The notes under the pieces were generated by a model. It saw nothing but the letters and a program-made list of their open reading frames with translations. It made no database searches and was not told where the DNA came from. A DNA stretch of 64,000 nt from Blastocladiella emersonii ATCC 22665. Its lineage: Eukaryota > Blastocladiomycota > Blastocladiomycetes > Blastocladiales > Blastocladiaceae. Shown here one piece after another: positions 1-8,942 of the stretch. The stretch is taken from NCBI GenBank assembly GCA_025594325.1, contig JANHCV010000011.1, positions 186,001 through 250,000 on the forward strand, in the 5' to 3' direction. The translations under genes and the position numbers were made by a program. Numbering within the stretch: the stretch's first letter is position 1; each line of letters starts with the position of its first letter.

Positions 1-166
1 GCTTGAGCGACGGGACGTGGGCGAGCGCAAAGTTCCGCGAGTTGGACGGCGGCGGCGTCGACTGGGCAAGGCAAAGCACCGGGAGACAGGCGACCGCGAC
101 CAGGAGCGCAGACACGACAGAAAAGCGCGACGGCACGTTGGCACGGGCGTGGGGCGACATGTTCAT
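1..166 (-). CDS. 5' end of a secreted or type I membrane protein, possibly Kelch-type (partial)
   Basis: The minus strand is open from an ATG at 166 (second ATG at 160) to the window edge. The roughly 55 residues begin with a short basic stretch (residues RANVPSR), then a hydrophobic core with FSVVSALLVAVACLPVLCLA and a likely signal-peptidase site near AQS. The segment ending FALAHVPSLK resembles the start of the mature Kelch-type protein at 46950-49333 (VAYIPSLKRLYFFGG), so it may belong to the same family of signal peptide, propeller and TM proteins. It is transcribed away from the glycosyltransferase gene at 550, with about 380 bp shared upstream. The signal peptide is visible; the family link is inference from about ten residues. 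The rest lies outside the window. Confidence 0.55.
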   Translation of the reverse strand, partial: MNMSPHARANVPSRFSVVSALLVAVACLPVLCLAQSTPPPSNSRNFALAHVPSLK

Positions 167-549
167 GTTGACGGAGGCGCTGGGCCCAGCAAGGATGGTC
201 GACGAGGATCGGCGTCAAGGTCGGGCGACGAGAGCAGCGTGAAGCGGGCCGCCCACCATGCCGCCGACCGTGCCGCCGTGTCAAGACGCCCTCCAAGGAT
301 GTCCGTGGTTTGCTCAAAGCGGGATCACCCGGGACATCAGCTGCATGGCGAGTGACGGGAGTGAGAGGACCCATGTGGGCGACGCCGGTCCGACCAAGCA
401 GGAAAGAGCGAAGGGCGCGAGGACAAGGGCGGCCACCGACGTCAAGGCCGCTGGCGGGTTTCAGCCTCGCTTGTCGAGCCTGGACAGTTGCGCTCTGTCC
501 GTTCTCTTCGTCGCCCGCCTGGCTTCTGTCTGGCCTGGTAATAAGAACA
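167..549. other. intergenic, divergent promoter region
   Basis: 383 bp between the divergent start codons at 166 (minus) and 550 (plus). Short open frames here have no recognisable content. I see no clear TATA box. Confidence 0.4.
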
Positions 550-1765
550 ATGCAGACCAAGGAGCGGTATGCGGTAGCGGGCCTGGCCCTGCTGGTGCTT
601 GTCGTGCTCATGTTCCGTGCGTAGCCGGCCCATCCGCATCACACACGTCAAAGCTAACACAGGCGCGTTGCAACCTGGTGTAGAGTACTCGGCCCCGGCC
701 GGGACTGCCTCGGCACGCGTGTATCCTGTCCCGCTCAAGGAGAAGGTGCTTAGCGCAACCGCGCGGCCCGACTCGGACGAGCTGCAGCGGTCCAACGCAA
801 CGACTGAGGCGAGTCCTGGCGACCGTATCAGCCATAACATCACGGCCGCGCCGACTCCGCCCCCTCCCCCGCCGGTCGTGCGGTCGCACCCGCTCACGCT
901 CGCTGCAGCTGCCCTCGACGAGTGGGCCGAGGCGCACGCGCGCAACGCGACCGACGCGCAGTGGCCGCTGCCCAAGGTGGTGCACAGCAAGTGGTCGGCG
1001 GGCCGCGCGCTGCCGTCCAAGGCGCAGGCGTGCGTGGACCGGTGGAAGGCCATGAACCCGGGCACGGCGGTGCTGCTGTGGACCGACGCGGACGCGGACG
1101 ATTTCGTGCAGCGGTACCACCCGGCGGTGTGGCCCGTGTACCGCGACGTGCCGCGGGCCATCATGCGCGCCGACCTGTTCCGCGTGCTCGTCGTGTACAC
1201 GTTCGGCGGCGTGTGGGCCGACGTGGACGCGTGCCCGCTCAAGCCGATGCGCGAGTGGCCGGTGCAGCGCGGCGACCAGCTCGTTGTCGGCGTCGAGGCC
1301 GACATGGAGTCGGATACGTGGCCGCAGCACTTTGCGCGCCGGTTCCAGTTCTGCACCTGGACGTTTGCCGCGGCGCCCGCGCACCCGGCCATCGCCAACA
1401 TCCTGCACCTCAGCCTGACGACGATCCTGCGCCGGCGCGTGCCCGGCACCGGTGCCGCGGGCGAGGCGCCGCAGTGGGACCCGCCCGTCACTGACAACGA
1501 CGTGCTCGACCTGACGGGGCCCGGGATCTTCACGGACGGCGTGTTCCCGTACCTCGGGCGGTTCGGCGACACCTCGTTCGCGGCGATGCACTTCATGGAG
1601 GCGCCGCGGCGATTCGGCGACGCCGTGGTGCTCCCGCTGTGGCAGTTCTCGCCCGGCAGCTGGCAGGCGCTCACGAGCCGGCCGTCGTACTCGCGCTCCG
1701 ACGCGGACCCCGACGCCCTCATCAAGCACCTCTTCCTCGGGTCCTGGCGCAACGGTGGGGCCTAA
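550..1765 (+). CDS. GT32-type glycosyltransferase, type II membrane protein
   Basis: Two exons, 550-616 and 663-1765, joined across a 46-nt intron (GTGCGT donor, GCTAAC branch site, ACAG acceptor), give 389 aa. Exon 1 encodes a short cytosolic tail and a hydrophobic anchor (residues 8-22, VAGLALLVLVVLMF), typical of Golgi type II glycosyltransferases; without this exon the protein would have no membrane anchor. The catalytic region has the glycosyltransferase sugar-binding (DXD-motif) family signature: VVHSKW, ADLFRVLVVYTFGGVWADVD with DXD at D209/D211, which bind metal and nucleotide sugar, and a later LDLTGPGIFTDGVF block. Family members include yeast Och1, Sur1 and Hoc1; the exact acceptor cannot be told from sequence. 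A role in protein or lipid glycosylation in the Golgi is inferred. Confidence 0.85.
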
Positions 1766-2166
1766 AGCCCTCTCTGATCTTCATCCATAGACGTTTTCAT
1801 ACGCCGTCGGCGCGACGCGAGGCCCCGGAAAGTGATGTCAGGTCTCAAGGTTTGGGGCGGAGGGGATAAATGCCAGCTCGCGTCTCGCTCACGTGTGCCC
1901 GTCGCCAAGCTTCGCGCTTGGGCGTTGCTCGCGGCGCCACCACGCCGCGCCCTCCCAGGATTCGGTCGCCGCCCCCTCCCTCTCCCTCTTCGCGCTCACA
2001 ACCAAAGTCTTGCCTTGGGCAACCACGTAGCTTACCTGTCAGCCAGTCTGTCGCCGCGGCCTGATCTCTACCTCTACCAGGCACGCCCGCCGGCGCGATC
2101 CCATGGCGCCGCGCCCACGATAGCTTACGCGCGCGCGCCGCTGCCGCCGCCACCGTCTAGCCAGCC
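1766..2166. other. intergenic
   Basis: About 400 bp between the glycosyltransferase stop and the cytidylyltransferase start. It has pyrimidine-rich tracts near 1960-2000, as expected for a promoter or 5' UTR. Nothing else is recognised. Confidence 0.4.
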
Positions 2167-3426
2167 ATGAGCACCAACACCGAGAGCCGCCCCGCGTCGC
2201 CGTTCGTCGACCCCGAGAACGGCGCCATCTACGCGTCGGGCCGCAAGCCGACGGACCTGGTGCGCGGGCCCGACGGCGCGCTGCGCAAGCCCGTGGTGAT
2301 CTGGGTCGACGGGTGCTTCGACATGATGCACTACGGGCACGCCAACGCGCTGCGCCAGGCAAAGTCCATGGGCGACCTGCTCGTCGTCGGCGTGCACAGC
2401 GACGCCGAGATCCAGCACCACAAGGGCCCGACGGTCATGCGCGAGGAGGAGCGGTACCAGGCGGTGGCCGCGTGCAAGTGGGTCGACGTGGTGGTCCCGA
2501 ACGCGCCCTACTTCACGCAGCTCGACTGGCTCGACCGCTTCCACTGCGACTTCTGCGTGCACGGCGACGACATCACCACGCTCGCCGACGGCACCGACTG
2601 CTACCAGGAGGTCAAGGACGCCAACCGGTACCGCGAGTGCAAGCGCACCCAGGGCGTCTCCACCACCGAGATGGTCGGCCGCATGCTGCTCATGACCAAG
2701 GACCACCACAAGCGCCGCAGCAGCGTCGCCCAGTCGTCCATCACCCACTTCAAGTCCGAGGAGCTCGAGGGCTTCTCGTCGGGGCCCTCAAAGTCCTCGC
2801 CGCCCTCCACCGTCTCGCACTTCCTCCCGACCTCGCGCCGCATCGTGCAGTTCTCCGAGGGCCGCGAGCCCAAGCCCGGCGACAAGGTCGTCTATGTCGA
2901 CGGCGACTTTGACCTGTTCCACGTCGGCCACATTGAGCTGCTGCGCCGCGCCAAGCAGCGCGGCGACTACGTGCTGGTCGGCGTGCACGAGGACCAGACC
3001 GTCAACGCCGTCAAGGGCAGCAACTTCCCGCTCATGAACCTGCACGAGCGCGTCCTCAGCGTGCTGGCGTGCCGGTACGTCGACGAGGTGGTGATCGGCG
3101 CCCCCTACAAGGTGTCCAAGGAGGTGCTCGAGAAGGTGTACCCGGTCGACGTGGTCATCGCCGCCAAGGTCGGCCCCGACGTGGACGGCACCGACCCGTA
3201 CGCGCTGCCGCGCCAGCTCGGCATCCTGCAGACGGTTGGCGTCCACGCCGGCGCCGGGTCCGACGCCCTCACCACCGACGATATCATCAACCGCATCATC
3301 GAGCAGCGCAAGCAGTACGAGGACCGCCAGGCCCGCAAGCTCGCCAAGGAGAAGGACATCACCGACAACTCCAACACCTACAAGCTCGGCGACACGTACG
3401 CCGCCGACGCCGCTAAGCAGCAGTAA
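2167..3426 (+). CDS. ECT1: CTP:phosphoethanolamine cytidylyltransferase
   Basis: A single-exon 419-aa protein with two cytidylyltransferase folds, the arrangement of Ect1/PCYT2. The N-terminal domain (about residues 40-180) begins VWVDGCFDMMHYGHANAL-like with the HxGH nucleotide motif and carries the RTxGVSTT motif (RTQGVSTTEMVGRML). The C-terminal domain (about 240-370) repeats it (VYVDGDFDLFHVGHIELL). A Ser-rich linker lies between them. The enzyme makes CDP-ethanolamine from CTP and phosphoethanolamine, the rate-setting step of the Kennedy pathway to phosphatidylethanolamine, in the cytosol. Length matches the family. In this family the N-terminal half is usually considered the main catalytic unit; here the second half also keeps HVGH. 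No intron is seen. Confidence 0.96.
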   Translation: MSTNTESRPASPFVDPENGAIYASGRKPTDLVRGPDGALRKPVVIWVDGCFDMMHYGHANALRQAKSMGDLLVVGVHSDAEIQHHKGPTVMREEERYQAVAACKWVDVVVPNAPYFTQLDWLDRFHCDFCVHGDDITTLADGTDCYQEVKDANRYRECKRTQGVSTTEMVGRMLLMTKDHHKRRSSVAQSSITHFKSEELEGFSSGPSKSSPPSTVSHFLPTSRRIVQFSEGREPKPGDKVVYVDGDFDLFHVGHIELLRRAKQRGDYVLVGVHEDQTVNAVKGSNFPLMNLHERVLSVLACRYVDEVVIGAPYKVSKEVLEKVYPVDVVIAAKVGPDVDGTDPYALPRQLGILQTVGVHAGAGSDALTTDDIINRIIEQRKQYEDRQARKLAKEKDITDNSNTYKLGDTYAADAAKQQ

Positions 3427-3732
3427 CCTAGGGCTCCATCGCGGGCTATATTTCCACGTTTACGATACACTTATTCTCTCACCCCTCCCCTGCGCCGTCT
3501 CCACGTTCTGCGCCGCGCGAAGGGGCCCTCGTCCTCTGCAACCGCAAAGGACACCTGCCAGGGACTCGATCAAAACCGGCGAGAGGACCGCACCGCCGCC
3601 ACAGCGGTGGAAACGTGGAAGGGGAAGGACCCTCCCCTTGAACGTCAGCGGTCTGCGCCATACAAAACCCGCCGATGCCCCCGTTCCTCGCTCCCGCTCT
3701 CCATCTCAGTTGCACTGTTTAGCAGGAAACCC
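3427..3732. other. intergenic
   Basis: 306 bp between the ECT1 stop and the stomatin start. It is pyrimidine-rich close to the downstream ATG. No recognisable element. Confidence 0.4.
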
Positions 3733-5001
3733 ATGTCGTCGCAGAATCTCATGCAGTCCACCATGTCCCAGCCCGGCCCGTCCTTGGCGCCCGTGCCCAG
3801 CTACCCGGCCGACGTGGAAGAGCCGGCTTACAAGGTCCGCTTGCCGCCCTCGACCAGACCATCGCACTCTCGGGTCTCTGACCCCTCGTCCATGTCCGTC
3901 CCGTCTCCTTAGCCGCGCCGCCAGATCAGCTACGCCGCCGAGCTCGAGGGTACGCAGCGCCGCGCGCCGCCGCCGCCGTCAGCCCGCGTTGCGCCACCCG
4001 CAGCGCCAGCGCCACGGACGCACGACTAACTCGGAAGGCGGACCGCTTCTGTAGTCAACCAGGCCAAGCACGGCTTCTACGAGAGCATGCTGACCAAGGT
4101 CGGCGAGTTAATTGGCTTCTTTGGCATGATCCCGTGCTGCATCTGCCCCGCGCCCTTCAAGACCGTCGAGCAGGGCCAGGTCGGCCTCGTCTCGCACTTT
4201 GGCAAGTGCCAGCGCATCGTCGACCCGGGACTGCATCAAATCAACCTCATGACCGACGAGATGCGCACCGTCGACATCAAGCTGCAGGTCGTCGACCTCC
4301 CCTCGCAGGTCGTCATGACCCGCGACAATGTGTCCATCACCATCGATAGTGTGCTCTACTTCCGGTATGAGAAGCTCGGCCCACAAACCTAGCAACGAGC
4401 TGAAACTGGCACTCACACTCGCGTTCCTTGCGTAGCGTCGTCGACCCCTACGTCGCCACCTTCCTCGTCCAGAACGTGCGCTCCGCGCTCATCGAGCGTA
4501 CCCAGACCACGCTGCGCCAGATCGCGGGCCTGCGCACGCTGCAGGAGTGCATCGAGCTGCGTGGTACGGGACCATGCTGTATGGTTAGCCGTCAAGAATC
4601 TCACGCTGATTCGCACTGTAGAGGCCATCGCGCACGACATCGAGTCGCTCATCAAGGGTCCGGCCGAGGAGTGGGGCGTCGAGGTCTCGTCGATCCTGAT
4701 CAAGGACATGCAGATGGCGCCGGAGCTCCTCGAGTCGCTGTCGGCCGCCGCCAAGCAGAAGCGGATCGGCGAGTCCAAGGTCATTGCGGCCGAGGCCGAG
4801 GTGCAGGCCGCGCGCCTCATGCGCAACGTCGCAGACCTGCTGTCGTCTGAGGCCGCCATGCAGATCCGCTACCTCGAGGCGATGCAGGCCATGGCCAAGA
4901 CGTCGGGCGCCAAGGTCATCTTCATGCCGTCCAACCCCGAGTCGAGCGCCGCCATGATGCGCAACGTGCAGACGAACGCGGCCGTCGGTGCCGACCTCTA
5001 G
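3733..5001 (+). CDS. stomatin/SPFH (band 7) domain protein, intact copy
   Basis: Five exons: 3733-3834, 3913-3949, 4055-4364, 4436-4563 and 4622-5001, giving 318 aa. All junctions keep frame; donors are GTCCGC, GTACGC, GTATGA and GTACGG, and intron 2 has CTAAC before its acceptor. After a short hydrophilic N terminus comes a hydrophobic hairpin (GFFGMIPCCICPAPFKTV), then the PHB core (VEQGQVGLVSHFGK..., VDIKLQVVDLPSQVVMTRDNVSITIDSVLYFR), then the stomatin-type helix (LLESLSAAAKQKRIGESKVIAAEAEVQAA). Such proteins oligomerise on the inner face of membranes and organise lipid microdomains; the specific partner is unknown. A second, inverted copy lies at 56223-60706 with its 5' part damaged, so this is the intact locus. 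Sequence from 4351 onward appears identical to that copy. Confidence 0.88.
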
Positions 5002-5973
5002 TCTTTGGGGGTTCGAGAGAGCGCGCTATTTTGTTCCCGTTATCGCGCCCTGATCCAAGCTGTACATATACTGGCTGTTTTGCATACGCAATCGAATCTC
5101 ATCGTTGGCGCGGACCCGGCGGTGTCAGCGGGATCAGCGTGTGCCCTCGCGGCAAGAAAGACGCGTCAACCACGAGGGTACTCGTGAAGCAGGCAGGGTT
5201 TGTGAGCGAATCACCGTCCGAGCGGCTTGACTTGGAAATTGTCTCACAGCCCGTGATGTCTCGCACCCTGCCTCGTGGGTGATCGACACGGCCACGGGGG
5301 TCGAAATGAACGTTGTATGCAGCAAGCGACTCGCTCGCCTTGAACCGACTTTCGTTGAATGCACGCGCTTGCCTCCTATAAAGATCGCCCGCCCCTCGGC
5401 CCTCCTTCTCCTGCTCTTCAACCTAGGTCTTATTTCATCCATGTACGCATCTCTTTACGCAACACTCACCAACCTTCATGACTAATGCTCGCGCCCGCCC
5501 GCCCTCCAGAGCCTATCCCAAAAATGATGATGTTCTCCGCCCTCGCCAAGGTCCCCTCGACCGCCCTCCTCCTCTCGGCCCACCAGCAGCTGTCCTCGTC
5601 GTCGTTCGCCACGCTTTCCCTGGCCAGCGAGGACTACCGCTACAAGTCTGAGAACGCCTTCAAGCTGCCGTTCGTGTCCTCGACCGTCGCCTCGGTCAAG
5701 CACGCATTCGGCAAGTTCACGGCCCGCCTGCCTCGCATCGTGACGCGCCCCGGCAAGCGCGGCACGAACAAGTCGAAGCAGGTCGAGCCAGTCGTTTCCA
5801 AGGTCCCTGTTTTGGTCGACCCGTTCGCCGAGCTCGCCGCCCCGGCCCCGTTTGCGGCCTGCGGCGACCTGGGCTCGGACGACACGCTGGTCGTCCCTCA
5901 TCCGAGCCCAGCGGCGGACAAGTCGTCGCCTTGGACTTCGTCGTCACTCTCGCCTCGTCTGGCGTGGGCGGCG
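4351..5973. repeat. 1,623-bp segment identical to inverted copy at 55251-56873
   Basis: From the last coding bases of stomatin exon 3, through two introns, exons 4-5, the intergenic region and most of the small downstream gene, this segment reads the same as the reverse complement of 55251-56873, with constant offset (positions sum to 61224) and no indel. I compared long stretches base by base and found translations in several frames on both strands identical. Just outside, at 4350 (T versus C) and 5974 (A versus G), differences begin and accumulate in both directions. The same offset still holds to exon 3's start at 4055, so the copies are homologous beyond the identical core. Confidence 0.85.
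5377..5383 (+). promoter_or_regulatory. TATA box of the small duplicated gene, copy A
   Basis: TATAAAG lies about 147 bp upstream of the ATG at 5524 and is conserved in copies B and C (36776-36782 and 55841-55847 on the opposite strand). It is followed by a pyrimidine-rich leader and then by a probable 5' UTR intron. Confidence 0.65.
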
Positions 5974-6105
5974 ATCAAGGCGCGGTTGTCCCGGCGTGCT
6001 GCTGCTGCCACCGTTGCGGGCGTCAAGGTCGTTGTTGATGAGCTCCACGACGAGTTCTTTGGCGACGACGAGCAGCCTGCTGTCATTGATTTCGTTCGTT
6101 TTTGA
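5524..6105 (+). CDS. small protein of unknown function, copy A
   Basis: A 193-aa protein starting at three consecutive ATGs (MMMFSALAK). I do not recognise a family. It is rich in Ser, Ala, Pro, Lys and Arg: a short hydrophobic start (FSALAKVPSTALLLSA), a Ser-rich stretch, a basic middle (RLPRIVTRPGKRGTNKSK), then acidic patches towards the conserved end VIDFVRF. Upstream, 5443-5509 has the form of an intron (GTACGC donor, ACTAAT branch, CTCCAG acceptor); splicing it removes an upstream ATG ORF of 14 codons that would otherwise precede the real start, so a 5' UTR intron is likely. It sits 520 bp downstream of stomatin in the same orientation, an arrangement repeated in copy C. Codon use is like neighbouring genes. 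The last 45 residues differ between copies while the rest matches copy C. Confidence 0.7.
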   Translation: MMMFSALAKVPSTALLLSAHQQLSSSSFATLSLASEDYRYKSENAFKLPFVSSTVASVKHAFGKFTARLPRIVTRPGKRGTNKSKQVEPVVSKVPVLVDPFAELAAPAPFAACGDLGSDDTLVVPHPSPAADKSSPWTSSSLSPRLAWAAIKARLSRRAAAATVAGVKVVVDELHDEFFGDDEQPAVIDFVRF

Positions 6106-6567
6106 TATTATACACGCGTTGATACCCAACTTCCGCTGTTGCTCGTGTCGTACCTTGGGTGCGTGCGCGTGCGAGACAGGCTGAGAGACGCGTCGCGATA
6201 TCATGTGTGTGGCGCCAACCTGAAACGAACCGCGTAGTTACGTCGATCGTCGCTACCCCAACTTCAAAGCAAAGGCGATCTCGCTGTTCGCGGACGACGC
6301 TGCCGTCCATCGCGTCTCACGCCTTCATTAGTTGATCAGGCGGTTCGTTCAGTCGCGTATCGCTTATTACATCACCGAGTGTCCTTCTCGGAGCGTATCT
6401 TCGAGCGGGTAGCTGAGCCGAATCACGCGTCGCAAGTCGCGTCGCGCCTTCCTCTGCGTGGCGCAACGTGTCGGCGGAAACCCGGACTCTACGTGCGCTA
6501 CGACCAGATCACCAAACTACTCCTGTCCATCCCAGCCCGCATTCACAGGTCAAGTAGTGAACAAAGT
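6106..6567. other. intergenic
   Basis: The first 130 bp are the conserved 3' flank of the duplicated unit (to about 6236). The rest, between convergent genes, is lower in GC with no supportable gene. Confidence 0.4.
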
Positions 6568-8761
6568 CTATTGCGGCCCATATCGTGATCGCGAATTGCG
6601 AGTATTTCGCATCCAGGACGGCGCCGCGCGCGTCAGCGCGCCAGATACCACGACGGGTCCGCGAAGTGCACCGCGCAAGTGTACCGTCGCCGGGTCGAGC
6701 GCGAGCGTGAACGTGGGCAACGAGAACCGCGAGTTGGCGGTGGTCGGCTCGTCGAACAGCTCAAGCGAGCCACGGAGCGTGTGTGGCGGGAGCGCGCGCA
6801 GTGATCGCCGGGCTCGGCCAAAATCCAGCAATGGTGACGGGGTCGTCGACTCGAGAGCGGGCGTCGACTTGGTCGAGTCGACAGCAGAAAGCGCGGGCGC
6901 AGATTTTGGCGAGTCGACAGCAGGAAGCGCCGAAAGTGCGCCGGTTTCGGCGGTCGGTGTGGGCGCGACGGCTCCGTTGGGAACCTTGCCGCCGCCGCCG
7001 AGCGGTACGGCTGGACTCAAACTGGGTGGTGGCTCTGGAGAAAAGCCGAGCGCCTCAAGCAACGTCGGTTCGGAGCTGGGAGGCAACGGAAGCGCGGGTA
7101 CGACAGGCAACTCGATCGCGGAGGCGGCGATTGCAGGCGTTGATGTCGCCGTGCACCCACCTTTACTGGTCGAGTCTTGAGCTGGCAATGGCGGCACCTG
7201 CCGAGCGTCGAGCTGAAGCGCGGCCGATGGCAGCGACACCGCGACCTGAGTCGCTGCAGTCGGCATTTCTGGCGCCGCGGCAAGCGCGACCGCCTGCGAG
7301 GCCAATGAATGAGATGCAGTAGCAAGAAGCTCGGGTGGCGAGATGGCGCGTGCAAGCAGCGGCGGTGGCGGTGCAGGAGGAGATGGCGGAGTTGGCGGTC
7401 GGGGAAGTGAGAGACAATCTGACGCGATTGCAAGCTTGGACGGCGATCGAGAAGCCGAATCGATGGTTTTGGTCGGGCTGGCAAGTGAGCGCACAGAGGT
7501 GGGTGTTGCGAGGGACTGCTGCGACGGTTGAGACTGCGACGGTTGAGACTGCGACTGCGACTGCGACTGCGACTGCGAGTGAGGGCGGGTAGACGACGGT
7601 TGTGGAGACGGCTCGAGGAACTCCGCCTCCAACACGCGGGGCTGATTCGAGAGAAACTCGGGCGACTCGGCGGCCTGCGACGGGAAGAGCTGTGAGAGCG
7701 AGGGCCGGATCGGGCAGCTGAAGAGGTTGGGCGAGCTGCATTGCGTGAGGCTGAGATCGGCGAGCTCCTGCTCTTGGGACTCGGTCAAACCGGGAGCACG
7801 CGCAGGTTCGATTGGAGAACTCGTCGGAATCGGCGAAGGCGGTGGTGAAGACGCGGCGCGAGTGGGAGTGGGTGGGTGCTTAACCGGTGACGGGATCAGC
7901 GCACTAGCCTCGTCCGTCGCCTGAGCGCGCTGGCGCAGAAGCGAGGGGATCGAGACCGTGACGGGGAACCGCGTGGCCCGTGGGCCGCGCTCGGCATTCG
8001 GTTCTGCGGACGGTGATGGTGTGCGAGCAGCCGGTGAAAGTGCACGAGCAGCCGTTGACGGTACACGCGGAGGTAGCGATGGCGCAAGAGCCGTTGGCGA
8101 CGGTGCCCGACCAGCAGCCAATGACGGCACACGAGCGGCTGGAGAAGATGGACGAGCAGCTGACGACGGTACACGCGGGGCTAGTGGTGGCGCAAGCGCG
8201 GCCGGCGATGGTGCTTGAGCTTGAGCAGCAGCCAGTTGTGGCACATGGGCTTCTGGTGAAGGTGCACGAAGAACTGGCTCGAGCGCAGGAATGTCGTTTC
8301 CCAGTGGTGCTACCGGACCGGGAAGCAGCGGGGAGACGTCGAGCGAGATCTGTTCGCGATCCGGCACGAGTTCCGCTGGCGGAGCGGTGCGATCCGGCGA
8401 AAGCGATCGTGAGAGCTTGGACGGCGGCGGTGCAACCGCATCATCTGCAGCAGGATCCTCGTCGTCGGATGAATCCTAGCGGGGGACCGTCGAGAGTGAG
8501 CCTGGGAAGCGAGTTGGCGGCGGTTCCGGTGGCACGCACCGAAACGTCCACGACGATGCGAACGCGTTTCCGCGACTCGGATGCAGGTTTCCTCGACGAG
8601 ATAGAGCAAGAAGAGTCATTTGCCACAAGCTGTGATCGCCAGGCAAGCGCGCCAACGGAAGTCGCGGCCGGGGTGCCCGCCTCGGTCGGCGCCGCGACGA
8701 GGGTGGAGAACTCGCGGATCCTGGACCAGGTCCAGGTGTGCGTCTTCGGGGCGCAGTTCAT
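6568..8761 (-). CDS. Pro/Ser/Ala-rich low-complexity protein, unknown function
   Basis: Proposed two-exon model: 8761-8540 and 8475-6568, removing a 64-nt intron (GTGCGT donor, GCTAG acceptor); this bypasses an in-frame TAG at the acceptor and gives 709 aa. Exon 1 ends in a basic patch (RKPASESRKRVRIVVDVS); exon 2 opens with an acidic stretch (DSSDDEDPAADD). The body is disordered-looking: repeats such as SPAAR-VPS (coded about 8010-8290), an SQ-dipeptide run (coded about 7525-7582) and many SP/TP sites. No enzyme or fold is recognised. The SP/TP and SQ content could serve as kinase targets, but that is conjecture. It lies 181 bp downstream of UNC119 on the same strand. The first ATG upstream that stays open is 8761. 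Frame length well above chance for its composition is the main support. Confidence 0.5.
7525..7582 (-). repeat. Ser-Gln coding microsatellite
   Basis: Tandem 6-bp units (GACTGC on the plus strand, with some GACGGTTGA variants) inside the Pro/Ser-rich gene encode alternating Ser-Gln. Length variation between strains is likely. Confidence 0.7.
8010..8290 (-). repeat. imperfect coding minisatellite
   Basis: Degenerate repeats of roughly 30-60 bp within the Pro/Ser-rich gene, encoding variants of APSP-ALAP-RVPS-AAR. The units differ at many bases but keep the protein pattern. Confidence 0.6.
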
Positions 8762-8942
8762 TCGGGTTGCAGCAAGTTACATGAGTTTGCGTAGCGAGCT
8801 CGGGTGAGCGTGATGGAGTGCAGGGAGGGCAAGCGGGACGCGGCCGCTTCGCGACTTTACGACTTCGCCACCGCGGCCAGCCAGTACCGGTGCATGGGAG
8901 GAGAGCAAAATAGTCAATTCAGTGAAGAACAATAGGATCACA

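Larger units (their letters stand above)
5251..6236 (+). repeat. three-copy unit, copy A (promoter + small gene + 3' flank)
   Basis: This roughly 985-bp unit recurs at 35933-36898 (copy B, inverted) and 55003-55973 (copy C, inverted). It holds the upstream region, TATA box, 5' UTR intron, the coding region and about 130 bp of 3' flank. The flank ends in a conserved block with a GACGCGT motif and ATATCATGTGTGTGG. Outside it copy B shares nothing with A, while A and C continue to match because they also share the stomatin gene. Confidence 0.8.

Noticed and set aside
5279-5485. 68-codon frame upstream of the small gene with hydrophobic end
   Set aside because: It lies across the promoter, TATA box and leader. 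The same frame exists in copy C only because that segment is identical.
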